The position numbers and the translations under genes were made by a program. Of a stretch of DNA of 64,000 nt, positions 25,586 to 34,775 are shown piece after piece. Below the pieces are notes generated by a model. It was not told where the DNA came from. It did not search any database and saw only the letters and a list, made by a program, of their open reading frames with translations. This DNA comes from Bacteroidota bacterium (lineage in GTDB: Bacteria; Bacteroidota; Bacteroidia; B-17B0; Aurantibacillaceae). Where the stretch lies: positions 186,001 through 250,000 of the forward strand of contig JAUXTT010000011.1 of NCBI GenBank assembly GCA_030684395.1, given 5' to 3'. Each line of letters opens with the position of its first letter. Within the stretch, counting starts at the first letter, position 1.

Positions 25586-26476
25586 ATGATGCCACCTTAC
25601 ATAGAAGTTAAAAGCATACTCAATAAAAAGAAAAAACGTGACTCCTGGTTTCTGGATGATTACACCATTAACCCTTACAGCGCTTGTTCTTTTAATTGTT
25701 TGTTCTGCTACACACAAGGAAGTAAGTGGGGAACTAATATGGCCGACAAAGTTTCTATTAAAGCTAATGCTTTGGAAATTTTAGAAAAACAATTATATCT
25801 GCGCTCCAAAAAACAACAGTACGGTTTTATAGTAATGTCTTCTTCCACCGATCCCTATTTGCATTTCGAAAAAGACACTTTGCTTACAAGGCAGATGCTG
25901 GAGTTAATCCACAAATACCGTTTTCCTGTTCACATTATCACCCGCTCTGATTTGATTACAAGAGATCTGGATATCCTTAAGCAAATAGACAGAAATTCCA
26001 TTTTACCTCCGGATCTACAAACCAAACTAAACAACAAAGTATTAATTACATTTTCATTTTCTACCATTGAACAGAGTGTTGCAACCATTTTTGAGCCTGG
26101 TGCAACAAAAATCGAAGCCCGATTACAAACGTTGCATACTTGTTTGAAAGAAGGTTTTAAAAGTGGTGTTAGCTTAATGCCCTTGCTTCCGTTTCTCAGT
26201 GATACTAAAGAACAATTAGAAAAAACCTTTTCTCTGTTTGGTGAAATGAAGATCAATTATATTCTTCCTGCAAGCCTTACCCTGTTTGGAAACGAGCGGG
26301 GAGATGGTAAATGGCTGATGTTCCGTGCTATTGAAAAACACTACCCACATTTAATGGAGAAATACAAAAGCTATTTTGATCACTCTACTCACCTGCCCGA
26401 TTTTTATAACCAGGCTTTTTATAAAAAAATGAAGGAGCTGTGTTTGAAATATAGACTGAAGGATCGAATAGTATAA
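25586..26476 (+). CDS. SPL-family radical SAM protein
   Basis: The 296-residue enzyme has the radical SAM cluster motif with Cys34, Cys38 and Cys41 in NPYSACSFNCLFCYTQGSKWG, the SplB/COG1533 form. Further conserved parts are FIVMSSSTDPYLHFE, RSDLITRDLDIL and FSTIEQSVATIFEPGATKIEARL. It resembles the protein at 7549 but is shorter and lacks that protein's C-terminal part. The substrate is unknown. Its position just after an alkylation-repair gene may suggest a nucleic-acid link, but the gap is 160 bases and contains a repeat. Confidence 0.86.
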   Translation: MMPPYIEVKSILNKKKKRDSWFLDDYTINPYSACSFNCLFCYTQGSKWGTNMADKVSIKANALEILEKQLYLRSKKQQYGFIVMSSSTDPYLHFEKDTLLTRQMLELIHKYRFPVHIITRSDLITRDLDILKQIDRNSILPPDLQTKLNNKVLITFSFSTIEQSVATIFEPGATKIEARLQTLHTCLKEGFKSGVSLMPLLPFLSDTKEQLEKTFSLFGEMKINYILPASLTLFGNERGDGKWLMFRAIEKHYPHLMEKYKSYFDHSTHLPDFYNQAFYKKMKELCLKYRLKDRIV

Positions 26477-26482
26477 AGTGAA

Positions 26483-27478
26483 TTACGCATTTTTTAACGA
26501 TTCCAAACTCACTCTGTACTCCTCTTTAATCCGCTGAACAATCTCCTCACAACTCACTATCTCATGAATCAATTCCGCGGATTTTCCGGCAGTCCACAAG
26601 CGTTTGTAATTATTTGGAAGTACAGATTCTTCCAGTTTTTTCATTCCGCGAACCTGAACCAACATTTTAAACCATTTTTTCGTTTGAGGATTATTGCTCA
26701 AAAAACGTTCGAACCAATTTTGTTTTAAGCCCATGTCTTTTGCTTCGGGAGTGTTGATGATAGAACATGGAGTTCCTGATAATTTTGTGGTCATTACAAT
26801 ATCATCCATTCCGGAACTCACAATAGCATCTTTGTATTCTTTATTTACTCCTGCCTCTTTGCTGGCAATAAAACGTGTTCCCATATAAGCCGCATCTGCA
26901 CCTAAAACGCGTACCGAAAGTAAACCTGCACCTGTGGCGATACCACCTGCAGCCATCACCGGCTTATCGGGAAAATGTTCTTTTAGTGCAGGAATTAATA
27001 CTTGCAAAGGATTTGGTCCCGCATGTCCCCCTGCCCCTTGTCCCACCGCCACAAATCCGTCGCAGTTAAGATCGTAACACTTTTGTGCGTGTTCCAGGTT
27101 TGTTACATCACAAAAAACTTTTGCCCCGTACGCATGAGCCGCCTCTATTACTTTCTTTGGGTTTCCTAATGAAGTAATATAGAAAAGTACTTTCTTCTTT
27201 ACACAAATCTCCAAATGCCTTACATAATATGGGTTGGTTTTCTGAACAATCAAATTAACCCCGTAATTTCCCGGTTTTCCTTCCCTATATGAATTCAGTT
27301 CTTCCAAAACAGATTCCAGTTCAAGATCCTTTCTATAATTCAATGTGGGGAAAGTAGCCATAATTCCAGCCCTCATTCCGGCCTTCATCATCTCCACATT
27401 ACTCACCAGAAACATAGGAGCCATCACAATAGGAAAATCTATCTTCAATAATTGATTTATGTCACCCTCATATTTCAT
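26483..27478 (-). CDS. Nitronate monooxygenase family FMN enzyme
   Basis: The 331-residue protein is of the NMO/2-nitropropane dioxygenase family (TIM barrel, FMN). It shows DFPIVMAPMFLVS at the N-terminus, the phosphate-binding VAVGQGAGGHAGP near residue 143, and MAAGGIATGAG near 175. The family oxidises nitronates such as propionate 3-nitronate, or acts in related flavin-dependent oxidations; the exact substrate is not clear. It is convergent with the radical SAM gene (6-base gap). Confidence 0.88.
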   Translation of the reverse strand: MKYEGDINQLLKIDFPIVMAPMFLVSNVEMMKAGMRAGIMATFPTLNYRKDLELESVLEELNSYREGKPGNYGVNLIVQKTNPYYVRHLEICVKKKVLFYITSLGNPKKVIEAAHAYGAKVFCDVTNLEHAQKCYDLNCDGFVAVGQGAGGHAGPNPLQVLIPALKEHFPDKPVMAAGGIATGAGLLSVRVLGADAAYMGTRFIASKEAGVNKEYKDAIVSSGMDDIVMTTKLSGTPCSIINTPEAKDMGLKQNWFERFLSNNPQTKKWFKMLVQVRGMKKLEESVLPNNYKRLWTAGKSAELIHEIVSCEEIVQRIKEEYRVSLESLKNA

Positions 27479-27605
27479 AGAAATTAACTTGCTTTTTGTA
27501 ACCTTTTTTACTATATTTATGTATGCATAGGATGAAAGGCAAACATCACTAACTACGCCTAAGTTACAACATTATTTCTTTAATTCTTAAAAACCGGAGG
27601 TCAAA

Positions 27606-29387
27606 GTGGAAGGATTTAGATTATTCGACCTGCTTCACAATCTGAAGCAAATGCCTGAAAAAGATGACGCCTTAGCCGCCAAAGAAAACGGCGTGTGGCA
27701 CAAATACAGTACACAGGAATTCATCGATAATGTAAATTATTTGAGCTACGCTTTTATGCAATTGGGAATTCAAAAAGGTGATAAAATCGGATTGATCTCA
27801 AACAATCGCCCCGAATGGAATTTTGTTGACCATGCCTGTTCACAAACCGGGGCTATCAGTACACCGCTATATCCAACCATTAGTGCTTACGATCTGGCCT
27901 TCGTTATTAAGGATGCCGGGATAAAATATTTCTTTGTTTCCAACGAAGCAATGTACGATAAAGTAAAAACAGCTATGAACGGAAGCAACGTAAAAGAAAT
28001 ATTTTCTTTCGACCCTGTTCCAAACGCACGAAACATAAAAGAGTTAATAGAGATTGGCAAAAACAATGTGCAAGTTGCTAAATTAATGGAACTAAAATCC
28101 ACCATAAAAGACACCGACCTCGCCACCATTATTTATACTTCAGGAACTACAGGAAACCCAAAAGGTGTAATGCTCTCACATAAAAATTTTATCAGCAACG
28201 TAATGGCAACAAGAAATCTTTGCCCTTTCCATTATAGTTGGAGAGCCCTGAGTTTTTTACCTCTCAATCATGTTTACGAACGGATGTTATCTTATCTTTA
28301 TCTTAGTCATGGCGTTTCTGTTTATTATGCTGTTAGTCTTGATACCATTGGTGAAAACTTAAAAGAAGTAAAGCCGCAGATTTTTGTTACTGTTCCACGC
28401 TTACTTGAAAAAGTCTATGAAAAAATTGTGGCGAAAGGTGCGGAACTAAAAGGAATAAAAAAATCGCTTTTCTTTTGGGCTCTTAATTTAGGTCTCAGAT
28501 ACAAACAACACGGAGAAAATGGCTGGTGGTACGAAACTCAATTAAAACTTGCCAATAAACTTATCTTCAGTAAATGGAGAGAAGCACTTGGAAATAATAT
28601 TGTAAGCATTGTATCCGGTGGTTCTGCCCTTCAACCACGATTAGCAAGGGTTTTTCATGCTGCCCGCATAAAAGTACTTGAAGGTTATGGTTTAACTGAA
28701 ACAGCTCCGGTAATTGCAGTAAACTCTTATAATGATGAAGATATCAAAATCGGAACAGTTGGCCCTCTCATCAATAATGTTGAATTAAAAATTGCAGAAG
28801 ATGGTGAAATCTGTGTAAAAGGGCCAAACATCATGCTGGGTTATTACAACCGTCCTGATCTTACCAAAGAAACAATTGATGAAGATGGATGGCTACACAC
28901 CGGTGATATTGGAACATTAGAAGATGGGCGTTTTTTGAAAATAACAGATCGAAAAAAAGAAATGTTCAAAACCTCCGGAGGAAAATATATTACCCCACAG
29001 CAGCTCGAAAACCGGTTAAAAGAAAGTAGATTTATTGAACAGGCAATGGTAATTGGCGAAAACGAAAAATTCCCGGCAGCTTTCATTGTTCCCGCATTTC
29101 TGTTTCTGCAGGACTGGTGCAAACGACATAACATTGAATATACTACCAATGAAGAACTGGTGAAAAACGAAGAAGTAAAAAAACGAATCATGAGAGAAGT
29201 TCAGGACCTGAATGAAAAACTTTCTCAACACGAAATGATAAAAAAAATAGAACTCATTCCACATGATTGGAGCATTGAAAAAGGGGAACTTACACCCAAA
29301 CTTTCTCTAAAAAGAAAAGCCATTCTTGCGGCAAATAAAGAAGCTTACAGTAGAATTTACGTACATAACAATGAATTTTTTGAATAA
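27606..29387 (+). CDS. Long-chain fatty acyl-CoA ligase (AMP-forming)
   Basis: This enzyme activates fatty acids with ATP and CoA for the beta-oxidation genes that follow. The 593-residue product has the AMP-binding P-loop IIYTSGTTGNPKGVMLSH near residue 174, then LSFLPLNHVYER, EGYGLTETAPVIAVNS and the adenylation signature GWLHTGDIGTLEDGRFLKITDRKKE. It fits the FAA1/FadD15-like group. The start is a GTG at 27606 with a strong ACCGGAGGTC ribosome binding site just upstream. It is followed after 19 bases by a MarR regulator gene, forming the head of the fatty-acid cluster. Confidence 0.93.
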   Translation: MEGFRLFDLLHNLKQMPEKDDALAAKENGVWHKYSTQEFIDNVNYLSYAFMQLGIQKGDKIGLISNNRPEWNFVDHACSQTGAISTPLYPTISAYDLAFVIKDAGIKYFFVSNEAMYDKVKTAMNGSNVKEIFSFDPVPNARNIKELIEIGKNNVQVAKLMELKSTIKDTDLATIIYTSGTTGNPKGVMLSHKNFISNVMATRNLCPFHYSWRALSFLPLNHVYERMLSYLYLSHGVSVYYAVSLDTIGENLKEVKPQIFVTVPRLLEKVYEKIVAKGAELKGIKKSLFFWALNLGLRYKQHGENGWWYETQLKLANKLIFSKWREALGNNIVSIVSGGSALQPRLARVFHAARIKVLEGYGLTETAPVIAVNSYNDEDIKIGTVGPLINNVELKIAEDGEICVKGPNIMLGYYNRPDLTKETIDEDGWLHTGDIGTLEDGRFLKITDRKKEMFKTSGGKYITPQQLENRLKESRFIEQAMVIGENEKFPAAFIVPAFLFLQDWCKRHNIEYTTNEELVKNEEVKKRIMREVQDLNEKLSQHEMIKKIELIPHDWSIEKGELTPKLSLKRKAILAANKEAYSRIYVHNNEFFE

Positions 29388-29406
29388 CAATTAAAACCCT
29401 TCCATC

Positions 29407-29859
29407 ATGGCAACAAAGCAAACAGGAACGATTGATTCCAAACTTAAAAATACCTGGCAATTGGTTGGTAGGATGTATAACATGGAGGCAAGCCTGCATG
29501 ACATCACCATACCTATCGCACACTTCTTATTAAATATTGATAGCCGAAAGGGTTCATTTGCTTCAGATATAGCTCCTAATTTAGGAACCGAAAGCACTTC
29601 CCTGTCGAGGATTATTTTATCATTGGAAGAAAAAAAATTGATCATTCGAAAAGAGGACAAGAAGGATAAAAGAAGGATAAAGCTTATTCTTACCAAAAAA
29701 GGGCAAAATAAAAAAGACATTGCGAAGAAAATGATCACTGATTTCAATAAAATTATTTACGCGAAAATTGGAAATAAAAAAGTAAATGATTTTTTTGAAA
29801 CAATTGATAAGATTAATGGGGTAGCTGAAGAAAGAATTAAATACCTAAAGGACAAGTAA
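29407..29859 (+). CDS. MarR-family transcriptional regulator
   Basis: The 150-residue protein has the MarR winged helix: SFASDIAPNLGTESTSLSRI as recognition region near residues 50-70 and the wing IRKEDKKDKRRIKLILTKKG near 80-100. Flanking helices support dimerisation. Its place inside the beta-oxidation cluster, 4 bases before the FadN-like gene, suggests it senses acyl-CoA or fatty acids and controls this cluster. I do not see its operator by eye. Confidence 0.88.
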   Translation: MATKQTGTIDSKLKNTWQLVGRMYNMEASLHDITIPIAHFLLNIDSRKGSFASDIAPNLGTESTSLSRIILSLEEKKLIIRKEDKKDKRRIKLILTKKGQNKKDIAKKMITDFNKIIYAKIGNKKVNDFFETIDKINGVAEERIKYLKDK

Positions 29860-29863
29860 GACT

Positions 29864-32269
29864 ATGAATAAATTGATAAAAAAAGTAGCCATCCTTGGTT
29901 CAGGGATCATGGGCAGCAGAATTGCATGTCACTTCGCAAACATTGGTTGTGAAGTGGTCTTATTAGATATTCTCCCTAAAGAATTAACCGAGGCAGAAAA
30001 AACAAAGGGGTTAAATTTTGACAATAAATCAGTGCGCAACCGAATTGTAAATGATGCTTTGCAGTTTGCATTGCGTTCGAACCCATCACCCATTTATAAA
30101 AAAGAATTCTCTTCTTTAATAAGTACAGGAAACTTTGAAGACGATATGTCTAAAATAAGTGATTGCGATTGGATCCTTGAAGCTGTAATTGAAAATTTAG
30201 ATATTAAAAAAGCTGTTTACGAGCAGGTAGAGAAATTCAGAAAGCAGGGCACACTGATTACTTCCAACACATCCGGTATTCCAATACATTTTTTAGTGGA
30301 AGGAAGAAGCGAAGATTTTAAAGTTAATTTCTGTGGTACTCACTTTTTTAACCCGCCCCGTTATTTAAAATTATTAGAAATCATTCCAACTCCTCACACA
30401 AGTCAGGGAATAATTGATTTTTTGATGGAGTATGGGGAAAAACGTTTAGGGAAAACTACTGTATTATGCAAAGACACTCCTGCTTTTATAGCTAATCGTA
30501 TTGGCGTGTACAGCATCATGTCTTTGTTTCACATTACCGAAAAATTGGGTTTAACAGTTGAAGAAATAGACAAACTCACCGGACCGGTTTTAGGCAGGCC
30601 AAAATCCGCTACCTTCAGAACCTGTGATATGGTTGGCCTAGATACCCTAGCAAATGTAGCAAAAGGTTTAAAGCATGCTTGTAAAGATGACGAATCAAAT
30701 GCTTTATTTATCTTACCTTCTTATGTACAAAAATTAGTAGACAATAAATGGCTGGGTGATAAAACTGGACAAGGCTTTTACAAAAAAACAAAAACACCCG
30801 AAGGCAAAACAGATATTCATACTTTGGATCTGAATACTTTTGAATACAGACCTCAACAAAAAGCAAAATTCGCAACACTGGAATTAACAAAACCAATCGA
30901 CAATTTAAGGGAACGAATTAAATTGCTCATTACCGGAAAAGACAAAGCAGGAGAATTTTACCGTTCTACGTTTATGGGTTTATTCCAATATGTATCTAAT
31001 AGAATTCCGGAGATCACTGATGAATTATACAAAATTGACGATGCTATGAAAGCCGGGTTTGGTTGGGAACTTGGACCATTTGAATACTGGGATGCAATAG
31101 GAGCAAAAGAGGCAGTACAGCTAATGGATGCAAACAACTTTACTCCTCATAATTGGGTTCATGAAATGTTAACGCGCGGTAATATTTCCTTTTACAAAGT
31201 TGAAGATGGTTTAAGAAAATATTTTGACATACACTCTCAAACTTACAAAGTAATTCCGGGTTCTAATGATCTGATCTCTCTTGAAGTTTTAACGCCAACA
31301 AATACCATTTGGAAAAATACCGGTGTAACAGTAACAGATATTGGTGACGGAATTTTGAATGTAGAGTTCCATACCAAAATGAATACCATTGGTGGAGAAG
31401 TATTGCAAGGGATTAACAAAGCAATTGATATAGCGGAAAAAGACTACAAGGGAATAGTAATTAGTAACGAAGGCACTAATTTTTCGGCAGGTGCAAACGT
31501 AGGGCTTATTTTCATGTTAGCAGCTGAGCAGGAATGGGATGAGTTGAACATAGCAGTTAAAACCTTCCAAAATACAACAATGCGCCTGCGGTATTCGAAC
31601 ATTCCGGTGGTGGTTGCACCACACGGTTTAACACTTGGTGGAGGCTGCGAAATTTGTTTGCATGCCGATAAAGTTGTTGCACACGCAGAAACCTATATTG
31701 GATTGGTAGAATTTGGTGTAGGTTTGATCCCGGGTGGGGGCGGAACAAAAGAATTCGCCCTTCGATTATCAGATGCATTAAATGAAGGGGATATTGAGCT
31801 GAATGCTTTCCGGGACAAATTCTTAACTATTGGTCAGGCCAGGGTTTCAACTTCTGCTCATGAAGCATTCGACTTAGGAATTTTAAGAAAAGGAATCGAC
31901 AAAGTGGTGATCTCAAAAAGCCGACAATTAACCGAAGCGAAAGCCGAATGTTTACGAATGGTAAATGCAGGGTATACACCTCCCGTTAAACGAAAAAATA
32001 TTCGTGTGTTGGGAAATCAGGCATTAGGCTTGGTATACGCAGGAGCAAATTCAATGTTAAGCGGAAATTATATCAGTGAACACGACAAAAAGATCTCTGA
32101 AAAATTAGGATATGTTATTGCAGGTGGAAATCTTTCACAACCCACAATGGTATCCGAACAGTATTTATTAGATCTTGAAAGAGAAGCATTTCTATCTCTT
32201 TGTTCAGAAAGAAAAACATTAGAAAGGTTACAAAGTATTATAAAAGGTGGTAAGGTGCTACGAAATTAA
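29864..32269 (+). CDS. FadN-like 3-hydroxyacyl-CoA dehydrogenase / enoyl-CoA hydratase
   Basis: This bifunctional beta-oxidation enzyme (801 residues) has the FadN order: dehydrogenase first and crotonase last, the reverse of FadB. The Rossmann motif VAILGSGIMGSRIACHF is at residues 9-25, and FCGTHFFNPPRYLKLLEIIP and GFGWELGPFEYWDAIG mark the dehydrogenase halves. The hydratase domain (about 490-700) has NEGTNFSAGANVGLI and the oxyanion-hole and acid region TLGGGCEICLHAD and EFGVGLIPGGGGTKE. It hydrates trans-2-enoyl-CoA and oxidises the product with NAD. It acts with the thiolase and acyl-CoA dehydrogenase encoded downstream. Confidence 0.94.
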   Translation: MNKLIKKVAILGSGIMGSRIACHFANIGCEVVLLDILPKELTEAEKTKGLNFDNKSVRNRIVNDALQFALRSNPSPIYKKEFSSLISTGNFEDDMSKISDCDWILEAVIENLDIKKAVYEQVEKFRKQGTLITSNTSGIPIHFLVEGRSEDFKVNFCGTHFFNPPRYLKLLEIIPTPHTSQGIIDFLMEYGEKRLGKTTVLCKDTPAFIANRIGVYSIMSLFHITEKLGLTVEEIDKLTGPVLGRPKSATFRTCDMVGLDTLANVAKGLKHACKDDESNALFILPSYVQKLVDNKWLGDKTGQGFYKKTKTPEGKTDIHTLDLNTFEYRPQQKAKFATLELTKPIDNLRERIKLLITGKDKAGEFYRSTFMGLFQYVSNRIPEITDELYKIDDAMKAGFGWELGPFEYWDAIGAKEAVQLMDANNFTPHNWVHEMLTRGNISFYKVEDGLRKYFDIHSQTYKVIPGSNDLISLEVLTPTNTIWKNTGVTVTDIGDGILNVEFHTKMNTIGGEVLQGINKAIDIAEKDYKGIVISNEGTNFSAGANVGLIFMLAAEQEWDELNIAVKTFQNTTMRLRYSNIPVVVAPHGLTLGGGCEICLHADKVVAHAETYIGLVEFGVGLIPGGGGTKEFALRLSDALNEGDIELNAFRDKFLTIGQARVSTSAHEAFDLGILRKGIDKVVISKSRQLTEAKAECLRMVNAGYTPPVKRKNIRVLGNQALGLVYAGANSMLSGNYISEHDKKISEKLGYVIAGGNLSQPTMVSEQYLLDLEREAFLSLCSERKTLERLQSIIKGGKVLRN

Positions 32270-32388
32270 CCCTTCGACTCCCTTCCTGTAACGGGCAGGC
32301 GCTCAAGGCCCGAAAATATAGAGTGAGGAATTATTAAAATCAGATCCCGATAGTTATCGGTACAAATATCATAAATCAGAAATATAAA
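32270..32388. repeat. Intergenic repeat remnants inside the beta-oxidation cluster
   Basis: This 119-base gap separates the FadN-like and thiolase genes. It holds a CCTTCGACTCCC...GGGCAGGCGCTCAAGGCCCG segment (about 32272-32314) and a small dyad CCGATA-GT-TATCGG (32347-32360). Both look like dispersed Bacteroidota intergenic words. They may separate transcripts or lower downstream expression; no promoter is clear. Confidence 0.5.
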
Positions 32389-33567
32389 ATGAACGCATAT
32401 ATAATAGCAGGTTTCAGAAGCGCAGTTGCAAAAGCGCCACGGGGTGGATTTAGGTTTACCCGACCAGATGACTTAGCAGCAGAAGTGATAAAACATTTAA
32501 TGGCTTCTGTTCCTAATGTAAATAAAGATCAGGTTAATGATGTGATTGTTGGAAACGCGATGCCGGAAGCCGAACAAGGGTTAAACGTTGGCAGATTAAT
32601 CTCATTGATGGCGATGGATACTGATAAAGTTCCGGGCATGACAGTTAATCGTTACTGCGCTTCGGGTTTAGAAACCATTGCGATAGCAAGTGCCAAGATT
32701 CATGCAGGTATTGCCGATTGTATCATTGCAGGTGGAGTGGAAAGTATGAGCTTGATGCCAATGGGTGGATGGCGTGTAATTCCAAATCCTAAAGTTGCGC
32801 AGGAACATCCCGATTGGTATTGGGGAATGGGTTTAACAGCAGAAGCCGTAGCAAAAGAATACAAAGTTTCAAGAGAAGAGCAGGATACATTTGCTTTTAA
32901 CTCACATCAAAAAGCGATTGCAGCAATAAGCGGAGGAAAATTTAAAAATGAAATTGTTCCCATCTTTCTTGATGAAATTTTTCTTGATGAAAAAGAAAAA
33001 AAACAGACAAGAAAATATACAGTTGATACAGATGAAGGTCCACGTGCCGATACATCCCTAAGTGCTTTGGCAAACTTAAAACCTGTGTTTGCCCAGGGTG
33101 GAAGTGTAACTGCAGGGAACTCTTCGCAAATGAGTGACGGTGCTTCTTTTGTAATGGTAGTAAGCGAAAAATTTCTAAAAGAAAATAATCTAAAACCAAT
33201 TGCAAGATTAGTATCGCACGCAGTAGCAGGTGTACCTCCACGTATTATGGGAATAGGGCCCATTTATGCCATTCCAAAAGCAATTGAAAAAGCGGGATTA
33301 ACTTTACAGGATATTGATCTGATAGAATTGAACGAAGCATTCGCATCTCAATCATTAGCAGTAATCCGTGAATTAAAATTAAACCCGGATATCGTAAATG
33401 TAAACGGGGGAGCTATTGCATTAGGTCATCCACTTGGCTGTAGTGGAGCAAAACTATCTGTTCAACTATTTAATGAGTTAACACGCAGAAATAAAAAATA
33501 CGGTATTGTCTCCATGTGTGTAGGAACCGGACAAGGTGCAGCCGGCGTATTCGAACTTTTAGCTTGA
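32389..33567 (+). CDS. fadA: Acetyl-CoA acyltransferase (3-ketoacyl-CoA thiolase)
   Basis: This thiolase cleaves 3-ketoacyl-CoA with CoA to release acetyl-CoA. The 392-residue protein has the nucleophile Cys in NRYCASGLETIA near residue 90. It has the His motif in VNGGAIALGHPLGCSGA near 347 and the second catalytic Cys in GIVSMCVGTGQGAAGVFE near 380, all intact. It completes the pathway begun by the acyl-CoA ligase and FadN-like enzyme. It is followed by the M20 hydrolase after 4 bases, implying an operon. Confidence 0.95.
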   Translation: MNAYIIAGFRSAVAKAPRGGFRFTRPDDLAAEVIKHLMASVPNVNKDQVNDVIVGNAMPEAEQGLNVGRLISLMAMDTDKVPGMTVNRYCASGLETIAIASAKIHAGIADCIIAGGVESMSLMPMGGWRVIPNPKVAQEHPDWYWGMGLTAEAVAKEYKVSREEQDTFAFNSHQKAIAAISGGKFKNEIVPIFLDEIFLDEKEKKQTRKYTVDTDEGPRADTSLSALANLKPVFAQGGSVTAGNSSQMSDGASFVMVVSEKFLKENNLKPIARLVSHAVAGVPPRIMGIGPIYAIPKAIEKAGLTLQDIDLIELNEAFASQSLAVIRELKLNPDIVNVNGGAIALGHPLGCSGAKLSVQLFNELTRRNKKYGIVSMCVGTGQGAAGVFELLA

Positions 33568-33571
33568 TACT

Positions 33572-34765
33572 ATGCAAAAGGATTTGATCAATAAATTAAT
33601 AACAATTCGCAGGAAAATTCATGCTAACCCTGAATTGGGTTATCAGGAAAATGAAACTGCAGATCTTATATGTAATGAGCTCAATGCGCTTGCTATTCCA
33701 TACAGGAAAAATATTGCAAAAACAGGCGTTGTAGCGGAAATTAGCAAAGGCAACGGGCCATGCATCGCGCTAAGAGCTGACATGGATGCTCTCCCCATAA
33801 AAGAAGAAAACACACTTGATTTTAAAAGTGAAAAAAAAATAAGAGCAGCAAACGGAATGGATATACCATTAATGCATGCTTGTGGCCATGATATACATAC
33901 TACCATGCTCCTGGGAGCTGCAACCATACTTAAAGATGCAGATTTTAATGGAAAAGTGAAACTCTTTTTTCAACCTTCAGAGGAAGATGTATATGATGAT
34001 CCGGAAAAAAAATCCGGTGGGCAGCGAATGGTTGAATCAGGAGAATTGGAGGATGTAAAAGCTGCTTTGGGTATACATGTGCACCCTTTATTGCCCATAG
34101 GAAAAGTAGCTTATAAACTGGGACAGGCATTAGCTTGCGCAGGCTTCTTTAAGATTGAAGTGAAAGGTATAATGGCCCATGCATCTATTGCTCCGCATTT
34201 AGGTATTGATGCGGTGTTGGTCTCCAGTCAGATAATACAAAGTGTAACCGCCATCGTTCCAAAATACATTGCACCAACCGAAGCAATTGTTATTTCGTTT
34301 ACAAAAATAAACGGAGGTGTTGCGCCAAATGTAATTGCAGATAAAGTAGTATTGGAAGGAACGGTTCGCGCACTTGACCTAAACACCTTTAACGATATTA
34401 AAGAGCGGATCCAAAAAGTAATTGAAGGAATTGGTTTATACAGTGGGGCTAAAATAAGTATTGAATATAGTTTAAATTATCCTAGTTTATTAAACGACAA
34501 AAACATTCATGAAAATCTTACTACTACTCTGGAAAATGTTTTTGGAAAAACAAATATTATTCCGGTTGATGCCATACTTGGCTCAGAAGACTTTGCATTC
34601 TTTTCAAGAAAGGTTCCATCCATGTTTTATTTTTTGGGAGCAAAGGATACCAAAGATGATTGTTACTTCCTTCATCATCCGAAAGTAATTTTCAATGAAG
34701 ACTGTATTTCATACGGAGCAACACTTTTAGCAGAAGGAGCATTAAAACTTTTATTAACAAATTAA
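33572..34765 (+). CDS. M20D-family amidohydrolase
   Basis: The 397-residue enzyme is of the M20 hippurate/IAA-amino-acid hydrolase group, cytosolic di-metal amidases that hydrolyse N-acyl amino acids. Metal-site parts are visible: LMHACGHDIHTTMLLG near residue 100, FQPSEED near 133, GIHVHP near 169, and LHHPKV near 371. The domain used for dimerisation carries KGIMAHASIAPHLGIDAV. It sits between thiolase and acyl-CoA dehydrogenase with gaps of only 4 and 10 bases, so it is part of the beta-oxidation operon. Release of fatty acids from N-acyl amino acids is a plausible role here, but is inference. Confidence 0.88.
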   Translation: MQKDLINKLITIRRKIHANPELGYQENETADLICNELNALAIPYRKNIAKTGVVAEISKGNGPCIALRADMDALPIKEENTLDFKSEKKIRAANGMDIPLMHACGHDIHTTMLLGAATILKDADFNGKVKLFFQPSEEDVYDDPEKKSGGQRMVESGELEDVKAALGIHVHPLLPIGKVAYKLGQALACAGFFKIEVKGIMAHASIAPHLGIDAVLVSSQIIQSVTAIVPKYIAPTEAIVISFTKINGGVAPNVIADKVVLEGTVRALDLNTFNDIKERIQKVIEGIGLYSGAKISIEYSLNYPSLLNDKNIHENLTTTLENVFGKTNIIPVDAILGSEDFAFFSRKVPSMFYFLGAKDTKDDCYFLHHPKVIFNEDCISYGATLLAEGALKLLLTN

Positions 34766-34775
34766 AAACAGGATT

